From the NCBI GenBank assembly GCA_963851025.1, contig CAWKOA010000018.1, positions 3,121 through 67,120 of the forward strand: DNA of 64,000 nucleotides, read 5' to 3'. Every line of letters starts with the position of its first letter. Position 1 is the stretch's first letter. This DNA comes from RYN-230 sp963851025 (GTDB lineage: Bacteria; Actinomycetota; Actinomycetes; Streptosporangiales; Streptosporangiaceae). Under the pieces are notes generated by a model. The model saw only the letters and a list, made by a program, of their open reading frames with translations, did no database searches and was not told where the DNA came from. Of the stretch, positions 9,543 to 18,181 are shown piece after piece. A program made the position numbers and the translations under genes.

Positions 9543-10517
9543 ATGGCTGAGGTTCTGCGCACCGACGACGTGACCCAGGCCGACCGGTTCGCCCAGTGGC
9601 GGCACTGGATCTCCGCGACGTTCGTCCCGCTGGAGTGCGCCCCCGTCACCCGGGAGCCGTTCCGCGGCGAGGTGGCGCACTGGGAACTGGGCGAGCTGCT
9701 GGTGTCCCGGGTGGCCGCCCATCCGCACCTGGCCTCACGGACCCGCCGGATGATCGCCCTCCGGGACGCGGGCTACTACAAGGTCGGGCTGCTGACCCGC
9801 GGCTCCTGCCGCCTGTCCCAGGAGGGCCGCGAGGCGCTGCTGCGGCCGGGGGACCTCGCCATCTACGACTGCCGCCGCCCCTACACGATGGTGTTCGACG
9901 AGCCGCACGAGATGTCGTTCCTGATGTTCCCCTGCGACCGGCTCCGGCTGCCGCCCGCGGCGGTGGAGCAGGTCCTGGTCACGCCGGTGTCCAGCGCCGG
10001 CAGAGCACGGGCTCGCTCGTCGCGCCCTTCCTGCGCCGGCTGGTGGCCAACCTGGAGCAGCCGGGGCAGCCGGTCAACTGCCGCCTGGCCGGACAACGTG
10101 CTCGACCTGCTCGCCACGCTGTTCGGGGAGCGCACCGGGGTGCTGCCCACGGACCCGGCCACGGTGCGGCGCGCGCTGCTGCTCAGCGTGCACAACTGGA
10201 TCGAGGCCCACCTGGCCGACCCGGACCTGGGCCCGGCCGCGATCGCCCGGGCCAACCACATCTCCGTGCGCTACCTGCACAAGCTGTTCCAGGACCAGGG
10301 CACGTCGGTGGCCCGCTGGGTGCGCGAGCGGCGGCTGGCCAACTGCCGCCGCGACCTGGAAGACCCCGCGCTGGCCCAGCGCGGGGTGCAGGCCATCGCC
10401 CGGCGCTGGGGCTTCGAGGACCCGGCCCACTTCAGCAAGATCTTCAAGGCCAGCTTCGGCGACCCCCCCGGCGCCTACCGTCAGGGCGTTCTGGGCCAAG
10501 TGGCGGGCACTGGGTGA
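9543..10517 (+). CDS. AraC-family transcriptional regulator, frame broken
   Basis: About 325 residues. The N-terminal half resembles the AraC-binding-like cupin domain (RFAQWRHWISATFVPLE, then LLRPGDLAIYDCRRPY), and the C-terminal third is an AraC helix-turn-helix pair (ARANHISVRYLHKLFQDQG and the recognition-type end WGFEDPAHFSKIFKASFG). A short middle piece (STGSLVAPFLRRLVANLEQ) is read in another frame: one base is missing near 9998 and one surplus near 10088, so the flanking frame is restored. It lies between the ligase/amidohydrolase pair and the ABC importer and probably activates one or both. Confidence 0.85.
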   Translation: MAEVLRTDDVTQADRFAQWRHWISATFVPLECAPVTREPFRGEVAHWELGELLVSRVAAHPHLASRTRRMIALRDAGYYKVGLLTRGSCRLSQEGREALLRPGDLAIYDCRRPYTMVFDEPHEMSFLMFPCDRLRLPPAAVEQVLVTPVSSAGRARARSSRPSCAGWWPTWSSRGSRSTAAWPDNVLDLLATLFGERTGVLPTDPATVRRALLLSVHNWIEAHLADPDLGPAAIARANHISVRYLHKLFQDQGTSVARWVRERRLANCRRDLEDPALAQRGVQAIARRWGFEDPAHFSKIFKASFGDPPGAYRQGVLGQVAGTG

Positions 10518-10583
10518 CAACCCGCTGAGCTCCTGGTGCGCCGATGCTGCCTTAGAGGCAATGGCGCACAGGAGGTACACCCA

Positions 10584-11918
10584 GTGAGTCACACCGATCA
10601 CACCGCGCGTGACACCGCGCACGCCCCGCGCTCACCCGCCGCGCCTTCGTGGGCCTGGCCGGCGCGGCCGGGCTCGGCCTCGCCACCGGCTGCAGCGGCG
10701 GCCTGAAGAGCTCCGCAGGCTCCTCCACCGGCACCATCAAGATCGGGTACGTCAGCCCGCGCACCGGCCCGGACGCCGCGTTCACCTCGTCCGACCCGTT
10801 CGTGCTGGGCAAGGTGCGGGCCGCGCTGGCCAGGGGGCTGACCGTCGGCGGCAAGAAGTACCAGGTCGAGATCTTCACCGCGGACAGCCAGTCCAGCGAC
10901 ACCCGGGCCGCCCAGGTGGCCCAGCAGCTGATCACCCAGAACAACGTGGACATCATGCTCACCACGTCGGCCCCGGAGACCGTCAACCCAGTATCCGACC
11001 AGTGCGAGAGCGCCCACGTGCCGTGCCTGGGCACCATCGTGCCCTGGGAGGCCTGGTTCCTGGGCCGCGGCGGCAAGATCGGCCAGACGGCCGCCACGTC
11101 CAGCTCCTTCAAGTACACCTACCTGTACTTCATCGGCCTGGAGGACGAGCTGGCCGGCGCAGATCCCGGCCTGGAAGGAACTGAAGACCAACCACAAGGT
11201 GGGCGGGCTGTGGCCGAGCGACGCCGACGGCACCGCCTTCCGCGGCGCGTTCACCAAGGCGCTGCCCGGCGACGGCTACAAGCTCACCAACCCGGGCGCC
11301 TACTCCGACGGCGCGACCGACTTCACCACGATCATCAACAAGTTCAAGTCCTCGGGCGTGGAGATCGTCCAGGGCTGCCCGCTGCCCCCGGACTTCGCCA
11401 CGTTCTGGAAGCAGGCCAACTCGATGGGGTACAAGCCGCGGATCGCCAGCATCGCCAAGGCGATCCTGTTCCCCAGCGTGGTCGTGGGCCTCGGCCCGCT
11501 CGGCGAGAACCTGCTCACCGACGCGTGGTGGACCCCGGGCATGCCGTGGACGTCCTCCTTCGACGGGATGACCTGCCGCCAGTACGCGAACGAGTACCAG
11601 GCGGCGACCGGCCAGCAGTGGGCCCAGCCGATGTCGTTCAACTACGCGGTGTTCGAGATCGCCGCGCACGTCTTCAGGTCGGTCAGCGACCCGCACGATC
11701 GCCAGGAGGTCGCGGCCCAGATCGGCAAGTCCAAGGGCCAGGTCATCACCGGCAGCTACGACTTCACCAGCGGGCCGGTGAAGAACGTCGCCGTGCACGA
11801 CGACTTCGCCGGCCAGTGGCAGAAGAGCAAGGACCCGAAGTTCATCTACGACCTCTACGTGGTGAACAACGCGATGGACTCCTCCGTCCCGGTCACCGCC
11901 CCGTTCAAGGCCCTGTGA
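10584..11918 (+). CDS. ABC importer substrate-binding protein, branched-chain amino acid/amide type, frame broken
   Basis: A periplasmic-binding protein of type I (LivJ/AmiC-like; KIGYVSPRTGP start, VNPVSDQCESAHVPCLG). The N-terminus has a twin-arginine signal (RRAFVGLAGAAGLG) ending in a lipobox-like ATGC, so it should be exported folded and lipid-anchored. Start is a GTG at 10584 with an AGGAGG ribosome site. Two breaks: near 10620 a base is missing, and near 11160 one G is surplus. It heads an operon of substrate-binding protein, two ATPases, two permeases, a TPP enzyme and an SDR. Ligand is unknown; the family takes amino acids, urea, amides or aromatic acids. Confidence 0.85.
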
Positions 11919-11956
11919 ATGGCCCCGTGACTGGCCCTGTGAATGGCACCGTGAGC
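11909..11956 (+). repeat. Four-fold 12-nt repeat carrying GTGA start/stop overlaps
   Basis: Four head-to-tail 12-nt units (11909, 11921, 11933, 11945; consensus GGCMCYGTGAVY) span the junction of the binding-protein gene and livG. Each unit contains GTGA. Because 12 is a multiple of three, each unit offers an in-frame TGA to the upstream gene and an in-frame GTG to the downstream one. Confidence 0.85.
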
Positions 11957-12685
11957 GGGCCGGAGGCGCTGCTCGACGTGCGGGACGTGCACCAGCAGTT
12001 CGGCGCGCTGAAGGTGCTGACCGGGATCAGCCTGGCCGTGCCGCGCGGCCAGGCGGTCGGCGTGGTCGGCCCGAACGGCGCGGGCAAGTCCACCCTGCTC
12101 GACATCGTGGCGGGCGGCCGGCGCCCGGACGGCGGCCGCGTCTACCTGGACGGCACCGACGTCACCACGGTCACGGCCGGCCGCCGGGCCCGGCTCGGGC
12201 TGGGCCGCACCTACCAGGTGCCGCGGCCGTTCCCGGCCCTCACCGTGTTCGAGAACGCGCTGGTGGCCGCGGTCCGCGGGGCCGGCCTGCGGCGCCGGGC
12301 CGCCTACCAGGTGGCGTACGGGGCGCTGGAACGGACCGGCCTGGCCGCCCGGGCCAACACCCCGGCCCGCCAGCTCACCCTGCTGGAACGCAAACGGCTG
12401 GAACTGGCCCGGGCCCTGGCCACGCAGCCGTCGGTGCTGCTGCTGGACGAGATCGCGGGCGGGCTGACCGAGCCGGAGACCGACGCCCTGGTCGGCACGA
12501 TCCGCGCGGTGCACGACGCCGGGGTCACCATCGTCTGGGTCGAGCACATCATGCGCGCACTGACCCAGGTGGTGCAGCGGGCCGTCTGCCTGGCCGACGG
12601 CCGGGTGCTGTTCGACGGCAGCCCGGGGGAGATGCTGCGCGACCAGCATGTCCGCCGCGCCTACCTGGGCGGGGCGGTGGCATGA
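11915..12685 (+). CDS. livG: ABC importer ATP-binding protein, LivG type
   Basis: About 256 residues with Walker A GPNGAGKST, Q-loop RTYQVPRPFP, signature-like QLTLLERKRLELARAL (the usual LSxGQ degenerates to LTLLE, as is common in LivG homologues) and Walker B VLLLDEIAGGL. It energises import with LivF. The start is ambiguous: GTG at 11915, 11927, 11939 or 11951, all inside the 12-nt repeat. Using the first gives a GTGA overlap with the upstream stop. The stop overlaps the livF ATG (ATGA), showing tight translational coupling. Confidence 0.88.
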   Translation: MNGPVTGPVNGTVSGPEALLDVRDVHQQFGALKVLTGISLAVPRGQAVGVVGPNGAGKSTLLDIVAGGRRPDGGRVYLDGTDVTTVTAGRRARLGLGRTYQVPRPFPALTVFENALVAAVRGAGLRRRAAYQVAYGALERTGLAARANTPARQLTLLERKRLELARALATQPSVLLLDEIAGGLTEPETDALVGTIRAVHDAGVTIVWVEHIMRALTQVVQRAVCLADGRVLFDGSPGEMLRDQHVRRAYLGGAVA

Positions 12686-13329
12686 CGGCGCTGGCGGTGA
12701 CCGACCTCGACGCGGGCTACCGGGACTTCCAGGCCCTGTTCGGGGTGAGCCTCGGCCTGGCCGAGGGCGAGACGGTCGCGCTGATCGGCGCGAACGGGGC
12801 GGGCAAGAGCACGCTGCTGATGACGATCGCGGGCGCGCTGCGCCCGTGGCGCGGGCGGATCACGCTGGACGGCGCGGACATCGCCGGGCTGGCCGACCAC
12901 CAGCGGGCCCGGCGCGGCATCGTGATCGTGCCCGAAGGACGCCGCCTGTTCCCCAGCCTCACCGCCGAGGAGAACATCCTGGTCCCGGGCACCCGGCGGG
13001 GAGCGGGCCCGTGGACCCTGGACGCGCTGTACGAGCTGTTCCCCATGATCGCGGCCCGCCGCTCGCACCGCGCGGGCCTGCTGTCCGGCGGTGAGCAGCA
13101 GGCCGTGGCGATCGCCCGGGCGCTGGCCGCGAACCCGCGGGTGCTGCTGATGGACGAGGTGTCGCTGGGCCTGGCCCCGGCCGTGGTGGACGGCTTCTAC
13201 CGGCTGCTGCCGCGCATCCAGGCCTCCGGGGTGTGCATCCTCCTGGTCGAGCAGGACATCGACCGGGCCCTGGCGGCCAGCGACCGGGCGCTGTGCCTGC
13301 TGGAGGGCCGGGTGGTGATGGCCGGGTGA
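12682..13329 (+). CDS. livF: ABC importer ATP-binding protein, LivF type (C-terminus frame broken)
   Basis: Walker A GANGAGKST, EGRRLFPSLT Q-loop region, signature LLSGGEQQAVAIARAL and Walker B VLLMDEVSLGLAP are all present. The frame stops at 13329 after GRVVMAG, but removing one G from the run before it continues as DSAGLDRDRLVSAYFGAP, the normal LivF ending. The true C-terminus therefore probably lies near 13400–13454. It partners with LivG on the cytoplasmic face of the LivHM permease. Confidence 0.88.
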   Translation: MTALAVTDLDAGYRDFQALFGVSLGLAEGETVALIGANGAGKSTLLMTIAGALRPWRGRITLDGADIAGLADHQRARRGIVIVPEGRRLFPSLTAEENILVPGTRRGAGPWTLDALYELFPMIAARRSHRAGLLSGGEQQAVAIARALAANPRVLLMDEVSLGLAPAVVDGFYRLLPRIQASGVCILLVEQDIDRALAASDRALCLLEGRVVMAG

Positions 13330-13469
13330 CAGCGCCGGCCTGGACCGCGACCGGCTGGTCTCCGCCTACTTCGGTGCGCCTTCCGCCCCTGGATTTCCGC
13401 AACGAAAACCGTCCCGGCGCCTATCCCTCCGGACCGGCCGGCGCCTCCCGGTGAGCCGGGAGTGCCGCG

Positions 13470-14362
13470 GTGACCTGGCTCAACGACATCCTGCAGGGGA
13501 TCTTCGTCGGCGGCGGGTACGCGCTGACCGCGGTCGGCCTGTCCCTCATGTTCGGGGTGATGCGGCTGGTCAACCTGGCCCACGGGGACCTGGCCGTCTG
13601 CGCGACCTACCTGGTCACCACGGTGATGGCCGCGCTCGGCGTGCCGTTCGCGGTCGCGCTGGCTGCTCATGCTGCCGGTGGCCTTCGCCGTGGGCGCGGT
13701 GCTCCAGCTGGCCCTGTTCGACCGGGCGCTGCGGACCGGGCCGCTCGCGCCGCTGCTGGTCACGTTCGGCCTGTCGATCATGATCGAGAACCTGCTGCAG
13801 CAGACCTACTCGGCGAACGTGCGCGGGGTCCCGGCGGGCAGCATCGACGTGTCCGCCGCGCACCTCGGCGGCCTGGTGCTGCCCTGGCTGTCGGTGCTGA
13901 AGCTGGTCCTGGCGCTGGTGGTGATCGGCGGGCTGAGCGCGGCTGCTGCGGTTCACCGGCTGGGGCCGGCGGGTCCGGGCCACCTCCGACGACGTGGCCA
14001 TCGCCCGCCTGCAGGGCATCCGGGTCCGGCCGCTGTTCGCCACGGTGACCGGCATCGCGATCGCGGCCGCGGCGCTGGCGGGCACGCTGAACGCGGTGAC
14101 CACCGGCGTGTACCCGACGCTGGGCACGCTGACCCTGATCTTCGCGTTCGAGGCGGTGGTCATCGGCGGGCTCGGGTCGCTGTGGGGGACGCTGCTGGGC
14201 GGCATCCTGATCGGCGTCACCCAGGTCCTCGTCTCCCAGGTCAGCGTGCCCTACGCGACGCTCGCCTCGCAGCTGCTGTTCCTGCTCGTGCTGGTGGTCC
14301 GGCCGCAGGGCCTGTTCGGCGGCGCCCAGGCCGCCGGGGCCGCCGCGGGAGCGGGGGCGTGA
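13470..14362 (+). CDS. livH: ABC importer permease, LivH type, frame broken
   Basis: A hydrophobic protein of about 297 residues with LivH hallmarks: GGGYALTAVGLSLMFGVMRL, VNLAHGD and VIGGLGSLWGTLLGG near the end. The frame changes near 13660 and 13955, each by one surplus base, and the three pieces together give a normal-length permease. GTG start at 13470; TGATG overlap with livM. Confidence 0.85.
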
Positions 14363-15438
14363 TGGCGATGAAACGGCCGGGCGCGGCGGCGCCGTCCTCC
14401 CCGGGCCGGGCCACGGCCGGCCCGGCCGCCGCCGGGGCCGCCGCGCCGGTGTCGGTCAGCCGGTGGAGCACTGCGGCCACGGTGACCACGGCGTGCGCGG
14501 CCGTCGCGGTGGCGGTACTGGCCCTGGCGCCGTACCTGGTCGGCACCAACGTCACCCAGCCGATGGTGACCCTGTTCCTGCTGGCCGGGATGGCCTCGCT
14601 GTGGAACCTGCTGGCCGGCTACGCGGGGATGATCTCCTTCGGGCAGCAGGCCTACCTGGGCATCGGCGCCTACGCGCTCTACCTGCTCGGCCGGGCCGGG
14701 ATCAGCCCGTTCGCGGCCATCCCGCTGGCCGCGCTGGCCGCCGCGGTGGCCTCGGCGGGCATCTTCCTGATCCTGCGGCGGCTGTCCGGCGGGTACTTCG
14801 CGGTGGCCAGCTGGGTGGTGGCCGAGTGCCTGTTCCTGTACGTCACCACCCAGGGCTGGCTGGGCGGCGGGACCGGGGTCGGGCTGCAGCAGCTGTCCTC
14901 GATGGTCCCCGTGGTCCGGGAGGCCGACACCTACTGGACCGCGCTGGCCGTGCTGGTCCTCTGCGCGGGCGGCGGGTACCTGCTGGTCCGCAGCCGGTTC
15001 GGGCTGGACAGCCGGGCCACCGGCGGCGAGCCGGTGGCCGCGGCGGCGGTGGGCGTGGAGGTGCAGCGGACCCGGCGGCTGGCCTACGTGCTGGCCGCGG
15101 CGGGCTTCGGCGCGATCGGCGCGATGCTCCTCATCAGCGGCCTGTACATCGACCCGGCCTCGGTGTTCAGCATCAACTACAGCGCGGACATGCTGTTCAT
15201 GGTGGTCATCGGCGGGCTCGGCACCATCGAGGGACCGCTCATCGGGGCGGTGGTCCTGTTCGCCGCGCAGCAGGTGCTCGCCCAGTACGGGGCCTGGTAC
15301 CTGGTGGGCATCGGCGCCCTGGCCATCGCCGTGGTGCTGCTCGCGCCGGCCGGGCTGTGGGGGGCCGTGAGCGGACGCCGGGGCTGGTCCCTGCTACCGG
15401 TGGGGTACCGAGTCCGCTCTCCCCGGAGGACCCCATGA
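14362..15438 (+). CDS. livM: ABC importer permease, LivM type
   Basis: An intact 358-residue permease with about nine hydrophobic segments, GYAGMISFGQQAYLGIGAY and VIGGLGTIEGPLIGA being the LivM/LivH family signatures. A 40-residue Ala/Pro-rich N-terminal extension precedes the first membrane segment. The stop overlaps the TPP-enzyme start (ATGA). Confidence 0.88.
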   Translation: MAMKRPGAAAPSSPGRATAGPAAAGAAAPVSVSRWSTAATVTTACAAVAVAVLALAPYLVGTNVTQPMVTLFLLAGMASLWNLLAGYAGMISFGQQAYLGIGAYALYLLGRAGISPFAAIPLAALAAAVASAGIFLILRRLSGGYFAVASWVVAECLFLYVTTQGWLGGGTGVGLQQLSSMVPVVREADTYWTALAVLVLCAGGGYLLVRSRFGLDSRATGGEPVAAAAVGVEVQRTRRLAYVLAAAGFGAIGAMLLISGLYIDPASVFSINYSADMLFMVVIGGLGTIEGPLIGAVVLFAAQQVLAQYGAWYLVGIGALAIAVVLLAPAGLWGAVSGRRGWSLLPVGYRVRSPRRTP

Positions 15439-17165
15439 CCGGCTCCCGGTACACCACCAGCACCGCCCTGCTCGAGGCCCTGCGCGAGGCCGGCGTCCGG
15501 TACGCGTTCGCCAACCTGGGCAGCGACCACACCGGCATCCTGGAGGCTTACGCGCTGGCCACCCGGCTGGGCACCCTGGGCACACTCCCCGAGTTGATAC
15601 TCAGCCCGCACGAGAGCGTGGCGCTCAGCGCCGCTCAGGGCTACGCCCAGGTGAGCGGGGAAGCGCAGGCCGTCCTGGTGCACGTGGACTGCGGCACCCA
15701 GAACCTCGGCGGGGCCATCCACAACGCCGCGCGCGGCCGGGTGCCGGTGCTGATCTTCGCCGGCCTCTCGCCGATGACCCAGGAGGGCGAGCTGCCCGGC
15801 AGCCGCACCGAGTTCATCCACTGGCTGCAGGACAGCGCCGACCAGCGGGGCATGCTCCGCGGCTACGCCAAGTACGACCACGAGATCCGCACCGGCCGCA
15901 ACGTCAAGCAGCTGGTGTCGCGGGCGCTGCAGATCGCCCGCAGCGAGCCGGCCGGGCCGGTGTACCTGACCGCGGCCCGCGAGGTGCTGGAGGAGGAGCT
16001 GCCCCCGCAGCCCGCCCAGGGCCCGTGGTGGGACCCGGTGGCCCCGGCCGCGCTGGCGGACCAGGTGGCCGGCGAGATCGCCGCCGCGCTGGAGGACGCC
16101 CGGTCCCCGCTGGTCGTCACCTCCTACCTGGGCCGCGACCCGGCCGCGGTGGCCGCCCTGACCCGGCTGTGCGAGCTGGCCGGGATCGGTGTCCTGGAGT
16201 CGGTGCCGATGCGGATGAACTTCCCGGCCGGTCACCCGCTCCAGGTGGGCTACCACTGGAACCAGCCCGGGCAGCATCCGGTGCTGGCCGAGGCGGACGT
16301 GATCCTCGTGCTGGGCAGCGACGTGCCGTGGATCCCGGCCCACAACCGGCCGGACCCGGCCGCGCGCTGCTACGTCATCGACGCCGACCCGCTCAAGACG
16401 AGCCTGCCGCTGTGGCACGTCCCGGCCACCCGGTACGCCCAGGCGGACCTGGCCATCGCCGCCGGGCAGCTGACGGCCCGGCTGGCGGCGCGCGGGCGGC
16501 TGGATCCCGCGGCCGTGGCGGACCGGGCCGCGCGGCGGCAGGCCGTGCACGACGCGCAGCGGGCCGCCTGGGCGCGCCGGGAACAGCCCGCCCCGGACGG
16601 CAGCATCACCCCCGAGTACCTGGTCGCCTGCGTCCGCGAGGCCGCGCCCCCGGGAACGCTGTTCCTGACCGAGGCCATCACCAGCTACCCGGTGGTCAGC
16701 GAGCACCTGGCCGTCAGCGAGCCGGGGTCGCTGCTCGGCTCCGGCGGCGGCTCGCTGGGCTGGGCCGGCGGCGCGGCCGTGGGCGCCAAGCTGGCCGCGC
16801 CGCAGCGGACCGTGATCAGCCTGGTCGGGGACGGGTCGTACCTGTTCGCGGTGCCGTCCTCGGCGCACTGGATGGCCCGGCGCTACCAGGCTCCCTCGCT
16901 CACCGTGATCCTGGACAACCAGGGCTGGAAGGCGCCGTCGCTGTCCACCCTGGCCGTGCACCCCGCCGGGGAACTCGCAGCCGGCGGGTTCGCGGCCAGC
17001 TTCGCGCCCGAGGCGGACCTGCCCGAGATCGCGGCCGCGGCCGGCGGCGCCTACGCCCGCACGGTGACCGCGGCGGCGCGCCTGGAGGACACGCTGGGCG
17101 AGGCGCTGGCGCAGGTCCGCGGCGGCCGCTCGGCGGTGGTGAGCGTGCACGTGCCGCCGGTGTGA
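15435..17165 (+). CDS. Thiamine-diphosphate-dependent enzyme (acetolactate synthase / benzoylformate decarboxylase superfamily)
   Basis: A complete 576-residue TPP enzyme. The cofactor-activating Glu is in ILSPHESVALSAAQGYA (about E60), and the pyrophosphate/Mg motif is GDGSY followed about 25 residues on by DNQGW. The N-terminal LGSDHTGILEAY replaces the acetolactate-synthase PGG-type loop, so it is not the biosynthetic IlvB. Clear GGAGGA ribosome site. It is co-transcribed with the importer, so it likely acts on the imported compound, as a decarboxylase, carboligase or hydrolase. A benzoylformate-type decarboxylase would fit the aromatic genes nearby but cannot be confirmed. Confidence 0.75.
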   Translation: MTGSRYTTSTALLEALREAGVRYAFANLGSDHTGILEAYALATRLGTLGTLPELILSPHESVALSAAQGYAQVSGEAQAVLVHVDCGTQNLGGAIHNAARGRVPVLIFAGLSPMTQEGELPGSRTEFIHWLQDSADQRGMLRGYAKYDHEIRTGRNVKQLVSRALQIARSEPAGPVYLTAAREVLEEELPPQPAQGPWWDPVAPAALADQVAGEIAAALEDARSPLVVTSYLGRDPAAVAALTRLCELAGIGVLESVPMRMNFPAGHPLQVGYHWNQPGQHPVLAEADVILVLGSDVPWIPAHNRPDPAARCYVIDADPLKTSLPLWHVPATRYAQADLAIAAGQLTARLAARGRLDPAAVADRAARRQAVHDAQRAAWARREQPAPDGSITPEYLVACVREAAPPGTLFLTEAITSYPVVSEHLAVSEPGSLLGSGGGSLGWAGGAAVGAKLAAPQRTVISLVGDGSYLFAVPSSAHWMARRYQAPSLTVILDNQGWKAPSLSTLAVHPAGELAAGGFAASFAPEADLPEIAAAAGGAYARTVTAAARLEDTLGEALAQVRGGRSAVVSVHVPPV

Positions 17166-17226
17166 TCCGGGGCCGGTGTGATCCGGGGGATCGTGTGATC
17201 CAGGGGACCGTGTGATCCGGGGAACT
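17160..17226 (+). repeat. Four copies of a 16–17-nt repeat over a stop codon
   Basis: Units begin at 17160, 17176, 17193 and 17210 (consensus GTGTGATCCGGGG plus 3–4 variable bases). The first copy contains the TPP-enzyme stop. Because the period is not a multiple of three, the TGA triplets (17163, 17179, 17196, 17213) fall in all three frames. Confidence 0.85.
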
Positions 17227-17253
17227 GGCAATCAGGGAGTGGGAGGAGCCGTC

Positions 17254-18012
17254 ATGGCCCGGCTGGACAGCAAGGTCGCCCTGATCACCGGGGGTGAGAG
17301 CGGGATCGGCCTGGCCTGCGCCCGGTTGTTCGTGGCGGAAGGGGCCCGGGTGCACCTGGCCGGGCTGGCCCGCGGCCGCCTGGAGGCGGCCGTGGCCGAG
17401 CTGGGGCCGGACGTGGCCGACTTCAGCGTCACCGACGTCACGGTGGAAGAGCAGGTCGTGGCGGCGCTGGCGCAGGCGGCGGCCCGGTTCGGCGGGCTGG
17501 ACATCCTGTTCAGCAACGCCGGCATCAGCGGGGACATCGCGCCGATCACCGACTACCCGGCCGACGTGTTCCGCCGCGTCCTGGACGTGCACGTGCTCGG
17601 AGCGTTCCTGGTGCTGAAGCACGGGCTGCCCGGGCTGCGGGACGGCGGCAGCGTGATCATCAACTCCAGCGTGGTCGGGCTGACCTCGGACGCGGGCATC
17701 TGCGCGTACGCGACGGCCAAGCACGCGCAGGTCGGCCTCATGCGGACCGCTGCGAAGGAGATGGCCGGCCGCGGCATCCGGGTGAACACCGTGCACCCGG
17801 GACCGACCGACACGGACTTCCAGCGGGCGATCGAGGTCTCCGCCACGGGCGCACCGCCCGATGTCGCGGCGCGCATCTTCGACGCCAGGATCCCGCTGGC
17901 CCGGCACGCCTGCCCGGAGGAGATCGCCCGCTCCGTGCTCTACCTGGCCAGCCCGGACAGTTCCTTCGTGACCGGCGCGGCGCTGCCGGTGGACGGCGGC
18001 ATGCAGATCTGA
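17254..18012 (+). CDS. Short-chain dehydrogenase/reductase
   Basis: A classical SDR of 252 residues: TGGESGIG cofactor motif, FSNAG, active-site Ser in VIINSSVVG, YATAK (catalytic Tyr and Lys), and the C-terminal VTGAALPVDGGMQI. ATG at 17254 with a GGGAGGAG ribosome site. Last gene of the importer operon, separated from the TPP enzyme by the stop-codon repeat. It probably oxidises or reduces an alcohol/ketone in the same pathway; substrate unknown. Confidence 0.85.
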   Translation: MARLDSKVALITGGESGIGLACARLFVAEGARVHLAGLARGRLEAAVAELGPDVADFSVTDVTVEEQVVAALAQAAARFGGLDILFSNAGISGDIAPITDYPADVFRRVLDVHVLGAFLVLKHGLPGLRDGGSVIINSSVVGLTSDAGICAYATAKHAQVGLMRTAAKEMAGRGIRVNTVHPGPTDTDFQRAIEVSATGAPPDVAARIFDARIPLARHACPEEIARSVLYLASPDSSFVTGAALPVDGGMQI

Positions 18013-18056
18013 CCCCGTTCGCCTCCGATACTGCTAAGTCTCATAGTAACTAAGAG

Positions 18057-18072
18057 TGTGATTCAGATCACC
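18057..18072 (+). promoter_or_regulatory. CRP/FNR-like site upstream of the first MHYT gene
   Basis: TGTGA-N6-TCACC lies about 110 bp upstream of the GTG start in an AT-rich patch. It matches the TGTGA-N6-TCACA pattern of cAMP-receptor-protein-family regulators except for the last base. A similar site precedes the second MHYT copy. Confidence 0.45.
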
Positions 18073-18181
18073 GTCTGTAGACATCACGAATAGACAGTGC
18101 GGTCTCACTAAACGTGCTCGGATGGAGGTGAATGGCCGTATGTCCGGCTGATCGTTCTGGTGGCGGGGAGGGACCAGAAGA

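Noticed and set aside
10649..12685. A fusion of the substrate-binding protein with LivG
   Set aside because: The frame joins the first part of the binding protein to LivG only because of the indel near 11160. The proper frame of the binding protein ends at 11918.
17160..17226. A CRISPR-like array
   Set aside because: Units are only 16–17 nt and head-to-tail, with no spacers and no cas genes in the window.
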